DNA of 64,000 bases from Juglans regia (Eukaryota; Streptophyta; Magnoliopsida; Fagales; Juglandaceae): the NCBI RefSeq assembly GCF_001411555.2, contig NC_049904.1, positions 33,251,473 through 33,315,472 on the forward strand. Reading direction: 5' to 3'. Shown piece by piece: positions 34,357-45,657 of this stretch (position 1 is the stretch's first letter; each line of letters starts with the position of its first letter). Made by a program: the position numbers and the translations under genes. The notes under the pieces are model-generated. The model searched no databases, was not told where the DNA came from, and worked only from the letters and a program-made list of their open reading frames with translations.

Positions 34357-36192
34357 GAATAATAGAATCTCGAATATATAATTAATTAATTTAGTACTTA
34401 TAAAAGAAAATGGCTCATAGATTATTTATATTGTCAACTAATAAATATAACTATTTATTAATTCCCATGTGAAATATGAAACATAATTAATTATAATAGA
34501 TTGGGAAATTTATAAAATGATGGCTCTCACGACATTAACTCATTTTGACCATACCTTATATAATCAATATTATTAATATATATAACTCGAAGTTCATCTT
34601 AATTTGTCACGTTGAATAGATTGGGAAAGCATTACTAATTATAATAATCATACATCTATACCAATTTTAGTTAGTGCACATATACTATAATTAAAAGTAC
34701 TTAGCAAGAGGCAACGGGCCTAACTCTTTAGAAATTCCACTGCGCGCCTTTAACAAAATCACATACGCACGGCCACCTCGTTAATTTGGGCATGAATTCC
34801 ACGTGATATATATATATATATATATTGGGAAACCTTTACCAGTAATATTATTTAATCGATGAGATAAAGACTCACTAGTCTTCCTTTTTTTCATTAGTTC
34901 TAATTTAAATATATTAAAAAAATCCCAAGTTTCTTCAAAGACTGAGAAATGTATTTTAGTTTTAGGCCCTGAAAAAAGATAAAAAAAAAGAAAAAGAAAA
35001 AGAAAAGGCTAGTTCTTATATGCACGCACAAAACCGGCCCATCATATTGAAGCCTTAAAGTTGGGCCCAAGGAAAAGCTGGGTTATTTGTATATCGGCTT
35101 AATTCACCAAGCACTGATGATGATTATCGTGAGCGTATGGTTGCCTTTTGTTAATTACATATATATTTTTTTTAATTCTCAATTAAATTCCCTACAGAAT
35201 TTAAATATATGATCCTGTGAATTAAAGTCATTATTATGTTTGATTGATCTCGTAGACGAATTTGGTCTATGATCAATTCCTATATACTAGATGCATGGCA
35301 TGCACTTTCGCTGGTAGTAGTTGGATTAATAATCAATTAAGCACGTTGCTCATGTGCATGTACGTACTGTATTCTTGAGAATCATGACAAGTTTCCAAAT
35401 TATACACGTACATCATTGAGTTGTTTATGGCTAGCTAGCTTGTTCAAGCCATAATAAACAACTGAATATATATTAGTGGTTTTACCCCTTCATGCCCGCC
35501 GGAGTACTTCCTTAATTATATATATATATATATATATATATCCTAGAAAATAATTAAGCAAATGATTAATAGAATTTAATTCCAATATACAACATGAAGA
35601 CATGCACCGTTTTTTATCATCTTGATCAGATACAGCTAGCCAGTTCGGCCCGGCCAAGTTTTTTCAGAAAGACATGATGAGAAGATCAATGCATGCGAAG
35701 TTATGGGAATTAATGCAAACTTATAATTACAACGATCATCAGTCGAGACAAGCGCCGATCGAAGATATATAGCATTTGGTGGTTCTTGAAGTTGGCGTTA
35801 ATGGAGTACTAATTCTAATTAAATATATAGTTGAGAACGTACATGATCTGCGGCTGGGAGCCAAAAAAAATCCAAGTTTCCCTGAAAAGACACATGCAGG
35901 AGGACCCCTGAGTGTGTGTGTGTGTTATATTGCTATTCCTCCCAATAAATGACATTTTGCTTTCAGTTTTCTTTGTTCTACCAATTAAATTAAGAGATAA
36001 AAGTTTCAAATCGGCCTTTCTTCGGGCCGCCTGGTATAAGTATCATGTAGCCCTAATACTAATGATAAACCGGCCGTTGGATTAATACATAAAAGACTAC
36101 TCGATCCCAATATCATATTTTAGCTTGTTTCCAATAATATGATATATACAAAATATAATATTTTTCTATACATAATATAAGCTACTAGCAAC
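34357..36192. other. Intergenic sequence inside duplicated block copy 1
   Basis: Contains an (AT)10 run at 34806-34825 (19 repeats in block copy 2), a (TA) run at 35517-35541 and a (GT)7 run at 35912-35925 (10 repeats in copy 2). These two length changes account for 24 bases of the offset shift between the copies. No gene seen. Confidence 0.6.
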
Positions 36193-37592
36193 GCCTCTGT
36201 CAAGGATATGTTACCAACGTAATCCTCGGCTTGATCTATTGTCCTTAATCTTAGGAGATTTATTTGTTCACATCAATTCTTTCCTTTTCTATTGTAATAA
36301 GTCTTTATACCTTGATTTGTAATTATTCAAATTGATAATATATATAGAAGAAATACTCACCATGATTATGGTGGTGACTTTGCTAAAAAATTAATATGGT
36401 ATCAACAGCCCGCTCGAATTAACCTCCATCGATCCCTCTTGCTTCCATGGCTGCCGAAAACACCTCACCCACCCTTCTCCCCTTCAATACCATGATTCAA
36501 ATGGTAACCATCAAATTATCCTCCTCCAATTATCTCGTATGGAAAAGTCAGCTTCTTCCTCTCCTTGAAAACCAAGAACTACTCAGACATGTGGATGGAA
36601 CTCTTGCACCTCCTCCATGGTTTGACCCTGTTGGCTCTCAGACGCCAAACATCAAACACTTGGTGTGGAAGAATACTGACTAGCGACTCTTGAGCCTCTT
36701 GCTCTCCTCCCTCACGCAGGAAGTCATGGCCGAGTTTGTGGGTCTTTCCACCTCACGGGAAGTCTGGCTAGCCCTCAAAAATCGTCTCAAGGACTATTTA
36801 TAGTTGATGAAATGAGGGATGCGTTCGGTAATCGAATATGCTCAGGCGTTCAAGGCCCTTTGCAATCAACTTCATGCCATCGGAAGACTTGTCGACGGCA
36901 CTAATAAAGTTCACTAGTTCCTCTGAAGACTGGGTTCGGAGTTCACCAGCTTTTCCACCGCCCAAATGGCTCAAACTCCCCTACCTTCCTTCATTGATCT
37001 AGTCTCCAAGGTTGAAAGTTTCGACCTTTTCCATAAGTTCCTTAAATCTTCTGGTTCTTCAACTGCCACTGAACTTCTTTGGCTTACCCATCTACTTCAT
37101 GATCTCAAGGTTCCCATTTCACCGACGCCTATTGTCTTATGTGACAACAAAAGTGCGATCTTCTTAAGCTCCAATCCCGTTTCCCATAAACAGGCCAAAC
37201 ATGTTGAATTAGATTATCATTTTCTTCGAAAACTTGTTGTTGCTGGCAAACTTCGCACTCAATATGTGCCCTCTCATCTACAAGTTGCCGACCTCTTCAC
37301 CAAAAATGTTTCTCGACCTCTCTTCAAATTCTTTCGTACCAAGCTTCATGTTCGTTCAAATCCGACGGTTAGCTTGCAGGGGGATGTCAAGGATACATTA
37401 CCAACGTAATCCTCGGCTTTATCTATTGTCCTTAATCTTAAGAGATTTATTTGTACAGATCAATTCTTTCATTTCTATTGTAATTATAAGTCTTTATACC
37501 TTGATTTGTAATTATTCAAATTGATAATATATATATAGAAGAAACACTCACCACGATTATGGTGGTGACTTTGCTCAAACATTAACAGCCTC
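36193..37592 (+). mobile_element. Internally deleted Copia element (gag fused to RNase H), TSD GCCTC
   Basis: Short LTRs (36198-36396, 199 bp; 37385-37587, 203 bp) start TGTCAAGGATA and end ATTAACA (5' copy mutated to ATTAATA). They are flanked by a perfect GCCTC duplication (36193-36197, 37588-37592). The primer-binding site TGGTATCAACAGCC follows the 5' LTR and the polypurine tract GCAGGGGGA precedes the 3' LTR. The interior is under 1 kb and jumps from gag to RNase H. LTR divergence by eye is about 6%. Confidence 0.9.
36447..37409 (+). pseudogene. Copia gag / RNase H remnant
   Basis: The gag N-terminus opens at 36447 (MAAENTSPTLLPF, then KLSSSNYLVWKSQLLPLL) and stops at 36681. Broken frames continue with a LSTSREVWLAL block and a YAQAFKALCNQLHAIG block. 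From 36966 an open frame runs from gag-like sequence (FIDLVSKVESF) directly into the Copia RNase H end: ATELLWLTHLLHDLKV, the VLCDNKSAI motif, KHVELDYHFLR and the terminal LADLFTK-like VADLFTKNVS. Protease, integrase and RT are all missing, so the junction near 37050 marks a deletion of roughly 3 kb. Confidence 0.85.
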
Positions 37593-38146
37593 ATCATCTA
37601 ATATGTATTGTTCCAAAAACAAAACAAGCAAAAAGATCATTCCCAGCTATAGCTATTAATTTCAAGCAAAACTAGTGAGATCAATTTCCTGATCTAGTAG
37701 TACTATTCTTCATGATTTTCAGAAGCTTTGCATTATGCAGGTTCTTCTTCTCTCCTCAAAATACCTTTTACAAAGGTGCACAAGAATCAAGATCATTACA
37801 TTAATCACATGCAAATCGGGGGTCAAGTAATTATATATATATATATAATTAATTTGCGTTGCAAAATGATATAATATTGATGGATCATATATAACAAGAG
37901 AGAGAAACAATATTAAGAAAAAGAGAAGTGCATAGCCACAATGAGGTTTTTCAAAAGTAAATTAATTCACAAATTCCTTATGGTTTTATGTGATCCGTTA
38001 AATTTATTTTATAATATAAATAATTTTATAATTTGACTTACATATTACGTCAAATTACGTTAATTTGTAAATCTATTTTTATAAAATCTTTTATGGCTAA
38101 AATATTTCTATTAAGAATAAAATGACAAAATATAAAGAAGGTGATT
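37593..38146. other. Spacer between mini-Copia and the PUB24-like gene
   Basis: Includes an AT-rich repeat-like patch at about 37985-38110 (GTGATCCGTTAAATTTATTT; TAATTTGTAAATCTATTTTT) related to patches at 41955, 53172 and 56905. It probably also holds the 3' UTR of the minus-strand gene. No other gene seen. Confidence 0.5.
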
Positions 38147-39364
38147 TCACCTAAGATATAGGTCCTGGGAAACACCAATGCAAGGAGAATCCTTCCAATC
38201 CTTGGAATGTAACCTGAGGATATCTCTTACTCTGTCTTTCAAATATGTGCCACAGTCAGTTTGGAGCAATGAACAAAGCTTTGACACAGCCCCAACCTTT
38301 AACATCTCCTGGACCACCATATGTGTCCCAGAGAACTTACATATCATTGTAAGGATCAGCACCGCTCGATCATCGGCTGCCGGTGAAACCCTCAAGATCC
38401 TTTTAGAGACCACTGCAATGCTTCCTCTATGATTCAGAAACCGAGCTCTCCCTTCGGCGAGAGAACATAGATGAAATAATACCCCTAAAATAAGCTCTGT
38501 GGTTCTGTTTTCAGGAACTCCCAATTCAAGCTCAATGAGCTCAAAAACTGTGCCTGCTTCAACCATTATTATTTGATTTCTACGCCAAGGACAAGTTTCT
38601 AACAGCACATGCAAAGCTGCATTAATTCCTTGTTGAGTGATCCCACACCTTAAAACCCTTACAATCGTCTTGAAGAATTCTGGTTCTAATCTTTCTAGTA
38701 CACGCGAGCCCGCAGCTTTGGTGATTGTTTTCAACACTATCATCGCATGGGATTTCACCGTGATTTGATTTTTCATCTCGCAACGAAGAACCCACGTCAA
38801 GGAATCGATTATATGATCGTTCTCCACAAGTACTTGCTTTGTTTCGGCCGAAGGAATCGGGATAAATTTAAGCACACTAAGGGCCTCCTCAAGACCATCC
38901 GTTTGGCCTTTCTTGAAACACATCGCAATAAACGACAGCGTGGCTCTTGGAACACCAGCTTCCACCATAGGATTCCTATTCCTTTCACTTTCAGCTGCAA
39001 GCAACTCCAATTGCCCAATAGTTTTCAGTTGGAACTGAGGTAGCCAAAGATGTTTGATGAGTTTGAGGACTTGAAACCTGTCGAGAGGTGGTTTGGGTGT
39101 GGGAATCCGATCGACGCCATGGGAGGCATTCTGGGCGCACCAAGCCTGGATGAGGCGGCGTAGCATGTGATTAGGTGTTAAATCGGATTCTTTTGGCAAG
39201 GGCTGCTTGCTGACCGGACATGTTGTATTGTTCTTGCTTGTGAATAGCCAGTGTTCAATGCTTTCCCGATCGTAGGTGATGCCTGTTATGGCTGTCACTG
39301 GGTCTTTCATGATTTGGAGAGATATGGGGCAGATGAAATATTGAGGAACTTCGATGTCATCCAT
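38147..39364 (-). CDS. PUB24: U-box/ARM-repeat E3 ubiquitin ligase, PUB24 type (405 aa)
   Basis: Same class of enzyme as the gene at 25650-26885. The U-box is at about residues 7-80 (YFICPISLQIMKDPVTAI, GITYDRESIEHWLF, TTCPVSKQPLP, PNHMLRRLIQAWC) and is followed by NASHGVDRIPTPKPP and an armadillo-like C-terminal half (VVSKRILRVSPAADDRAVLI, LKVGAVSKLCSLLQTDCGTY, DILRLHSKDW). The SKRILRVSP...TDCGTYLK region and the TELILGV segment favour the PUB24 branch. The frame continues upstream without a stop, but the start chosen is the ATG at 39362-39364 (MDDIEVPQYF), which matches the family N-terminus. Intronless and intact. Tandem arrangement with a PUB22/23-type gene suggests both arose from one local duplication. 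Confidence 0.92.
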   Translation of the reverse strand: MDDIEVPQYFICPISLQIMKDPVTAITGITYDRESIEHWLFTSKNNTTCPVSKQPLPKESDLTPNHMLRRLIQAWCAQNASHGVDRIPTPKPPLDRFQVLKLIKHLWLPQFQLKTIGQLELLAAESERNRNPMVEAGVPRATLSFIAMCFKKGQTDGLEEALSVLKFIPIPSAETKQVLVENDHIIDSLTWVLRCEMKNQITVKSHAMIVLKTITKAAGSRVLERLEPEFFKTIVRVLRCGITQQGINAALHVLLETCPWRRNQIIMVEAGTVFELIELELGVPENRTTELILGVLFHLCSLAEGRARFLNHRGSIAVVSKRILRVSPAADDRAVLILTMICKFSGTHMVVQEMLKVGAVSKLCSLLQTDCGTYLKDRVRDILRLHSKDWKDSPCIGVSQDLYLR

Positions 39365-39399
39365 GAAATTAGTAAACCGCGTATAGGATGCTATAGATC

Positions 39400-39675
39400 T
39401 TTTTATATATAACTTAAAGAAACCAAGCTTGGAATGGCAACGTTGTTTTGGTTGCAGTAGTACTGGTAAGGGAATGCGGCTAGCTAATTCATTAAAAACA
39501 TATATATCGAGAGAGAGAGAGAGAGAGAGAGTTATATATAATATAATATAATATAATATAATCATCATGAGACCGGTCGTTTCCTGCCAGTCATGTTGTC
39601 TATTAATTAAGACGATTCTAGCCAAAAGCCAATAATTCATTCCAAGGCATGCATCTAGCGTTTGGTGGCAGTCAA
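39400..39675 (-). promoter_or_regulatory. Candidate promoter of the PUB24-like gene
   Basis: On the gene strand a TATATAAAAA box lies near 39398-39408, close to the ATG, and a TTGACT W-box core at 39670-39675. The W-box context AGTCAAAGG (+ strand) is the same as at 27171-27179 upstream of the PUB22/23-like gene. A GA microsatellite (39510-39531) and an ATAAT tract follow. Motifs are read; regulation is inferred. Confidence 0.4.
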
Positions 39676-40175
39676 AGGAGGACGATGTTGTGGACTAAGG
39701 CCAAATCAAATGTACGCATGAGCAGATCCCATTTAAATGCGTTTGGTTCTCTTTTATCACATTTTCCTTTCCTATAAACTAGAACCTAGCTAGCTCGATG
39801 ATCTCTTCGTAAACTTAGTCAATATTTAGCATTGATAATATCATCATGGCCGTCTTCTAAAATATTTCTCTTTTAAAAATAATTTGATGCAAATAACTTT
39901 CAATTTAACTCCTTTAATTTGGTGTATTCCAATTAGTTGCTAATTCCAGCCCTCATCGCCTCGCTATGCTTATAATATTAATATTTTAGAAATAAGAAAT
40001 GTCAAAATTCTTGTTTAATTAATTGGCCGAAAAAGAGTCGATCATGAAGTAGTATCCTTACTAAAAAGGCTTGCATGAAAAAAAATTAAACAGCACAAGT
40101 TAATTACTTACGATAGTATTTAAAAAATGAATTTAAAGATTTTACCTACCTAAATTAATTGTTGGATAAAAGATA
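39676..40175. other. Intergenic spacer
   Basis: AT-rich sequence upstream of the PUB24-like gene. No coding or repeat termini seen. Confidence 0.5.
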
Positions 40176-40182
40176 AGGCCGG

Positions 40183-41640
40183 ATGGATGCTAATTATATG
40201 GATATATCACTTATAACCATGTGCCTAGCTAATTGGTGGAATGTGGAACAAGCGAGAAGAGTCTTACCACCTAGAGAAGCAGCTGAGGTTCTAAAGCTCG
40301 CAATTGGCCCTGGAAACAGAGAAGATAAACTGGTGTGGGAATGTGAAAAGAATGAGATTTTTAGGGCAGGTTTGGGGCACAAGATAAAACACAAAATTCT
40401 CATATCATCTTATTTCATCATTACATATTTTTCAAATCATCATACAAAATATAATAAATAATTCAACTTTTTCAAATACCAATACACATTTTTCAAATCT
40501 CAAAATAATAATAATATTAAAATATAATATTTTAAACTTCAAAACAAAACACAAAATTCTCATCTCAACCCCCAACATGTTCTTAGTATAAAGAGTGTCT
40601 ATCGACTCTTTTATGCTTTAAAGAAGAATACAAATGCAGGAGAAAGCTCAAATTCAAAGACAATGAAGGTGTTGTGAAGGAAATTATGGATACTAAACAT
40701 ACCAAATCGAGTGAAAGTCTTTGCTTGGAGGGCTTGCAGAAATGGATTGCTAACTCTGAAGCATCTGAAGCACATAAATATTATTTTGGATGATTGCTAT
40801 AAGTACTTATGCCTGAATAAAGTGGAGGATGTGGCCCATGCTCTTTGTTTCTGCCCTTTAATCAGATCCTGCTGGAAACAACAGTTCAATTATCTGCCAA
40901 ATGATGAGCTTACAGAAGATTTAGTTTGTCTAGCATAGATAGTTCAAGCCAAAGGAAAAAAAGGTGAATTGGAGAAGTTCTTCTTAATAGCTTGAAGCAT
41001 GTGGTATAAAAGAAATCAAAATATGTATGAGGGCATTACACCAGGGCCAGAACAGGTGATTGAGAATGCATTATCCCTTTGTAAGGAACATAGTGAAGCA
41101 CAAAGGCCATAAAAACAACACTCAAAACCAGGCTTTGGGTGGCAACTCCCTCCTGCAGGAACTGTGAAGTTGAAGGCTGATGAAGCTATTTTCACTGAGC
41201 AATGCAGGTCAGGGGTAGGGATCATTTTGAGGGATGGGAAGGGAATTAAGAGTCCTTATGTCAGCTAGTAACAAAGAAAATTAAGTGACTGATCCAATTG
41301 AAATTAAACTGCTAGCAACTTTGAGAAGGCTGCAGCTTTGCTAGCCCATGCTCTCTATTAAGTGTTAATGCGATTTTAGCCCCTAGTGAATCAATATCTT
41401 TTCTGGGGAATCTGATTCAGAAGTGAAGGACTCGATGAAAAAGATGCCTAAAGTCATAGTGCAACATGCAGGGCGCATGGCCAATGGAGCTGCTCACAGT
41501 TTGGCAAGATATTCTTGGAGTATCGACAGCCTCACAGTTTGGTGGAACGTTGTTCCAGTTAGTGTTTCACAAATTGTTTGGTCTAATCTCTATGATGTAA
41601 AATGTGTTTGATTGAATAAAGTTTGATCTTTCCATCAAAA
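40183..41640 (+). mobile_element. 3' remnant of a LINE (zf-RVT and RNase H)
   Basis: ORF2-derived blocks on the + strand: VLPPREAAEVLKLAIG and DKLVWECEKNE (40255-40360); then, after a nested MITE, the zf-RVT domain (KVFAWRACRNGLLTL; EDVAHALCFCPLIRSCW; 40711-40935). RNase H follows (GTVKLKADEAIF; SGVGIILRDGKG; about 41155-41245), then the tail HAGRMANGAAHSLARYSW (41465-41520) and a short AT-rich end with ATCAAAAAATAAA at 41634. EN and RT are missing: a 5'-truncated, stop-riddled copy. Confidence 0.8.
40376..40580. mobile_element. MITE family A copy 5 nested in the LINE
   Basis: It interrupts the LINE frame between the WECEKNE and zf-RVT blocks. It has TTCTCATATCATCTTATTTC at the left, AATATAATAAATAATTCAAC in the core and ATTCTCATCTCAACC at the right. 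A repeated ACAAAATTCTCAT at both ends suggests either a short duplication or degenerate termini. Boundaries are approximate. Confidence 0.55.
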
Positions 41641-42495
41641 AATAAACTTTCTTGCCACTAGCTATATCGATCCAAACAAATTATATTAGTTTAAAATTTG
41701 AAAAAAAAAAAAAATTGTGGGAGCTAGAATTGGATTTTTTTTTCCCCTTCCTTTTGTTAATTAATTAAGGAATGTTAATAGAATTGGAGATGATTAATAG
41801 AATTATTAGAATCGATCTTGTCATGAGAAAGTTGCACAGAAAATCACTACCTAGCTAGCCACTAATTAATTGGTTGGATAGAATCAAATTACCAGCTTAA
41901 ACGCGCCCGTTTAATTACTTGGTGGGTGAACGGCCTCAAAACCAACCGTATTAAAAAGAGAAATATTTAGTCATAAAAAAATTATATAAAAATAAATTCA
42001 AAAATTAATTAATATAGTTTGATATGATAAATTAAATTATAAAATTATTTTTATATAAAGTAGATCTAACGAATCTTATAAATGAATATAAGTTTATAAA
42101 TTTATTTTTATATAATCAGTAGACGCGTAATCTCTTTCTATATATCTTAGTAGTTCTTGTTTAAAAAATGTTGTTTACGTTACAATTCAAGTAGTTGTTG
42201 AAACAAAAAAACAAAAAAGAAAAAGTCATCCTAAAATAATAAGCTAGCTAGCTAGCTGGAGATCAGAAACGTCAATCATGCAAGCTCCGCTGAAATTAAA
42301 CCTAATTAAAAGTGTGACGCAGCTCAGCAAATTAAGGGTGCCAATCAGACAAATTAACGAGTCATTTTTCCTATAATTTGTATACTTGATTATTGGTGCA
42401 TGTGAATCATTAATCACCAGATCAGAAATTTCAAGATCGAGCCCCACAACACATGATCATCAGATCAATGCTACTTTTCTTAGTATTATACATAC

Positions 42496-42528
<33 letters not shown>

Positions 42529-44620
42529 ATGATGACGCGCAAACCCAATGCATGCAAACCATTAATTTCCAGATCGATCGGAGCCAAAAGAGGAATTGGG
42601 GTCCCTCCAAATTAATGAAACTGATTAGGAAATTATGGAGGCGGCTTTATTTAATTGTTTTGTGAAAATATGACTGGAAATCTCTACGGCGCCACTAGTA
42701 CTAATGCAATGTTAGACTTTATGATCATCACATGAAGATTACTCGCTAGGGTTTTCCATTTCCTTTCTTTGACGCGTTCTCACCAAACATGCACATGAAC
42801 AAGCTAGCTAGGGAAATATCTCTACGGCGCATAAACATGTAATTTGTGCTGATCTATAATATATATTAATTAAGTCTAATAAAACATATAAAATAAAAAA
42901 CGTATTTTTCTTCTGATTATAATAGTCATGCCCTAACAATTTTATTTTTAAATATTTCTCGATGGTTATAGACACAATTATATTGTATTAGGTAAAAACC
43001 ATTAACTCTCTTAGTACGTACTTAAATAACCATCATAAAAACTAGAAATATTTATGTCTTATTAATTATAACTTATTTAATTAATTTAATTTAGGTAATT
43101 TGTATAAATCCATTAAAAATATAGTGTGAGGGCCGGACACTTGATATAATTAAATTCTTATAATGTATATATGCACGATCGATCCCTAGCTAATAGATAT
43201 ATGGAATATATTCTAATATATATATAACGTCAGAAAGAGTTAAAGAAGATACACATGCACTTAGCTTGTTAGTCAAAAGTGTAACTTTATGTCCGAGTGA
43301 TGATCATGAGTACATGATATATAACGGAGACAAGGATCGATTCGCCTCGCCTCTTGGCGCTATTGCTTTCTACTAATTTTCTAATTGAATTAGCTTAGCT
43401 GCTCTCTCTTACTAGTCGAGTCAAATCAATGCTTGCATTTACATCAACATGTGGGGTACTACTTTTGGCTTATTGTGGATATATAGGAGTCTATCTCTTA
43501 ATGATTTGTGAACTAATCCTTTTAATATTTAAATTTAAATTTGTCCCTACTAGCTGCATGCGGGCTTACAAATATAATTATTTCGAGTAAAAATATATAT
43601 TATTTATTTTAAATTTTATCATCTTTATTTATATATTGGTGTGACGTACAGTTGCTTAAAATATGTTACCATTTTTCTCTTATTTTATTTTATGCATATC
43701 GTATATTAATTTTATTTAAGAATAATCACTATAGTCGCCGTTCTACCTTCTCTTATACTTCAAATACGTACCGTGCTGGTTTGATTTCTCTGGTGCTTTT
43801 TCCACGGCCCAAAATTTCGGCTGGTGCTTGGAAATTGGAATCCTAGCCTTTGAATTTCAAATGTTTTTCGGTCAACCTTCTTCCGGTCTGACGTTTCTGG
43901 ATGCATTAAGCTTGTCTGTATTCTGACTCCCTTTATTCATTTAATTATGGCAGTGCATGCATTCTCTGAATCTCTCATGGCCTGATCTCTTGTTCCCTTT
44001 GAACACTTAAAAAGAATCTCTCTTTTCATTATATATAGCAATTAATCTGTCCAGGTTTCATTGAATAATAGAAACATCTTGACCTAGGCCGGCCTAAAAC
44101 CAAAAGTATAAAAGTGTTAGATTCCGTCGCAAATAAATTGAAGAGATTCTGACGTTTCCGTCGCAAATAAAAGTCAGTTAATTATATATTTCAGTTATAT
44201 AATTAAAGAGAAAAAGTCTCGTGGAACATGAAACTCCTACTAACGTAAGATTTTGAACTGACTTTAATTTGTTTGACACGTAAGGGATCAACTTAAAGAT
44301 TTTGACAAATTTATAAGATCATAAATTTATAACTGGAATATATAATAATAGGAAAATTTAATTTGACGATCATGTCCAAGCTGTAGTACTCATGACAAGT
44401 AAGAAATTAACAAAGCCCCGGTGTAAGAGTTTTGAGAAAGAAAAATCTATTTATAAGTCATTTTATTGACATATTCAACACATGACGACGTTGATGTATC
44501 TCATCACACCAATTAGTAGTGTATATATGTGTTTACACACCCACTTGTACGTATATATACTAGCTAGCAAATTAAGCTTTTCTGAAAATTATAAGCTAGA
44601 AGTAGTCCTTATATTATATA

Positions 44621-44659
<39 letters not shown>

Positions 44660-44784
44660 GTTCCCAAACTTCTGCAGCTAGCTTTCACGCGCCCAACCAG
44701 AAGATCATCGATCGATGATCTATATTAATATATATACTAATGTCAAAGGATGAGGCACATTTTTGGGGCCGGCGTGACTTAGGG
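41641..44784. other. Intergenic region with AT-rich repeats
   Basis: Includes a repeat-like patch at about 41955-42125 (AAAATTATTTTTATATAAAGTAGATCTAAC), TA runs at 42495-42530 and 44611-44657, and CTAGCTAG words. No open frame has a recognisable product. I see no gene in these 3.1 kb. Confidence 0.5.
44611..44657. repeat. (TA)n microsatellite
   Basis: Slightly interrupted TA dinucleotide run. Confidence 0.85.
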
Positions 44785-44998
44785 CTCGTTTGTTTTCAGA
44801 GATGAGATGAGATAAGTTGAGATTAAAGTTAAAAAGTTGAATAAAATATTGTTAGAATATATTTTTTAATATTATTATTGTTTTGGGATTTGAAAAAGTT
44901 GAATTGTTTATTTTATTTTGTGTGGGGATTTGAGAAAGTTGTAATGATGAGGTAAGATGAAATGAGATGAGATGAGATGTTTTTGGAAAACAAACAAG
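44785..44998. mobile_element. MITE family A copy 6, best-preserved (214 bp)
   Basis: It begins CTCGTTTGTTTTCAGAG and ends GGAAAACAAACAAG, so the reverse complement of the right end, CTTGTTTGTTTTCC, pairs with the left end at 12 of 13 positions. Tandem GATGA motifs stand next to both ends (GATGAGATGAGAT). There is no coding sequence. This copy defines the family ends used for the other calls. I could not settle the target duplication. Confidence 0.75.
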
Positions 44999-45290
44999 AC
45001 CTTAATGAACAATCCACAATCCAGAAGAATCAGACGATTGTTTTTTCTTTTTTACTAAGAAAAGGACATACTCTCGCTCTTAGATATATATATATATTTA
45101 TATATATATATTGAAAAAGCAATATCAAATAATAATATTAATTAATTAAGCACTAAATCAAATATTTGAAGTTTCATTACTTGTTGGAATTACTATATAT
45201 ATCATGTTTTAACGTGGAGATTATTGGTGTTAGTTTGCAAATGAGAGCTCATATTTATATATGGTTAATTAAAGGAAAGCTGCGAAGAGA

Positions 45291-45361
<71 letters not shown>

Positions 45362-45657
45362 GAGAGAGTGAGAGAGATAGAGAGAGAGACCAGAAGGAAT
45401 TCGCAATCCACCGGATCGAACAAAAAAAAAAAAACACATGAAAAAACAAGTTAGAAGCTTTAAACGGATAAAGCTTGAGACCCGGCCAATTAGGTAATTT
45501 TGGTAATGGCGGCCGGAATCAGTCATGAAGATTTAAACGGATATAGATAATTGTGAATAACGGAAATTGGGTTATATATATGTTGACCACCAAGATTAAG
45601 CTGCCTGGCAAAGTACCTGATCAGGCTAGCTAGCTAGTTAATTTCATTTATTACATG
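44999..45657. other. Intergenic spacer with compound microsatellite
   Basis: Holds the TA/GA tract at 45290-45390. The minus-strand frames across it are poly-Leu/Ser and Ile/Tyr artefacts of the repeats. No gene. Confidence 0.6.
45290..45390. repeat. Compound (TA)n(GA)n microsatellite
   Basis: About 27 bases of AT followed by about 70 bases of imperfect GA, the longest simple repeat in the window. Confidence 0.9.

Noticed and set aside
38809..39043. Frames on both strands overlapping the PUB24-like gene
   Set aside because: Shadows of the intact U-box coding frame.
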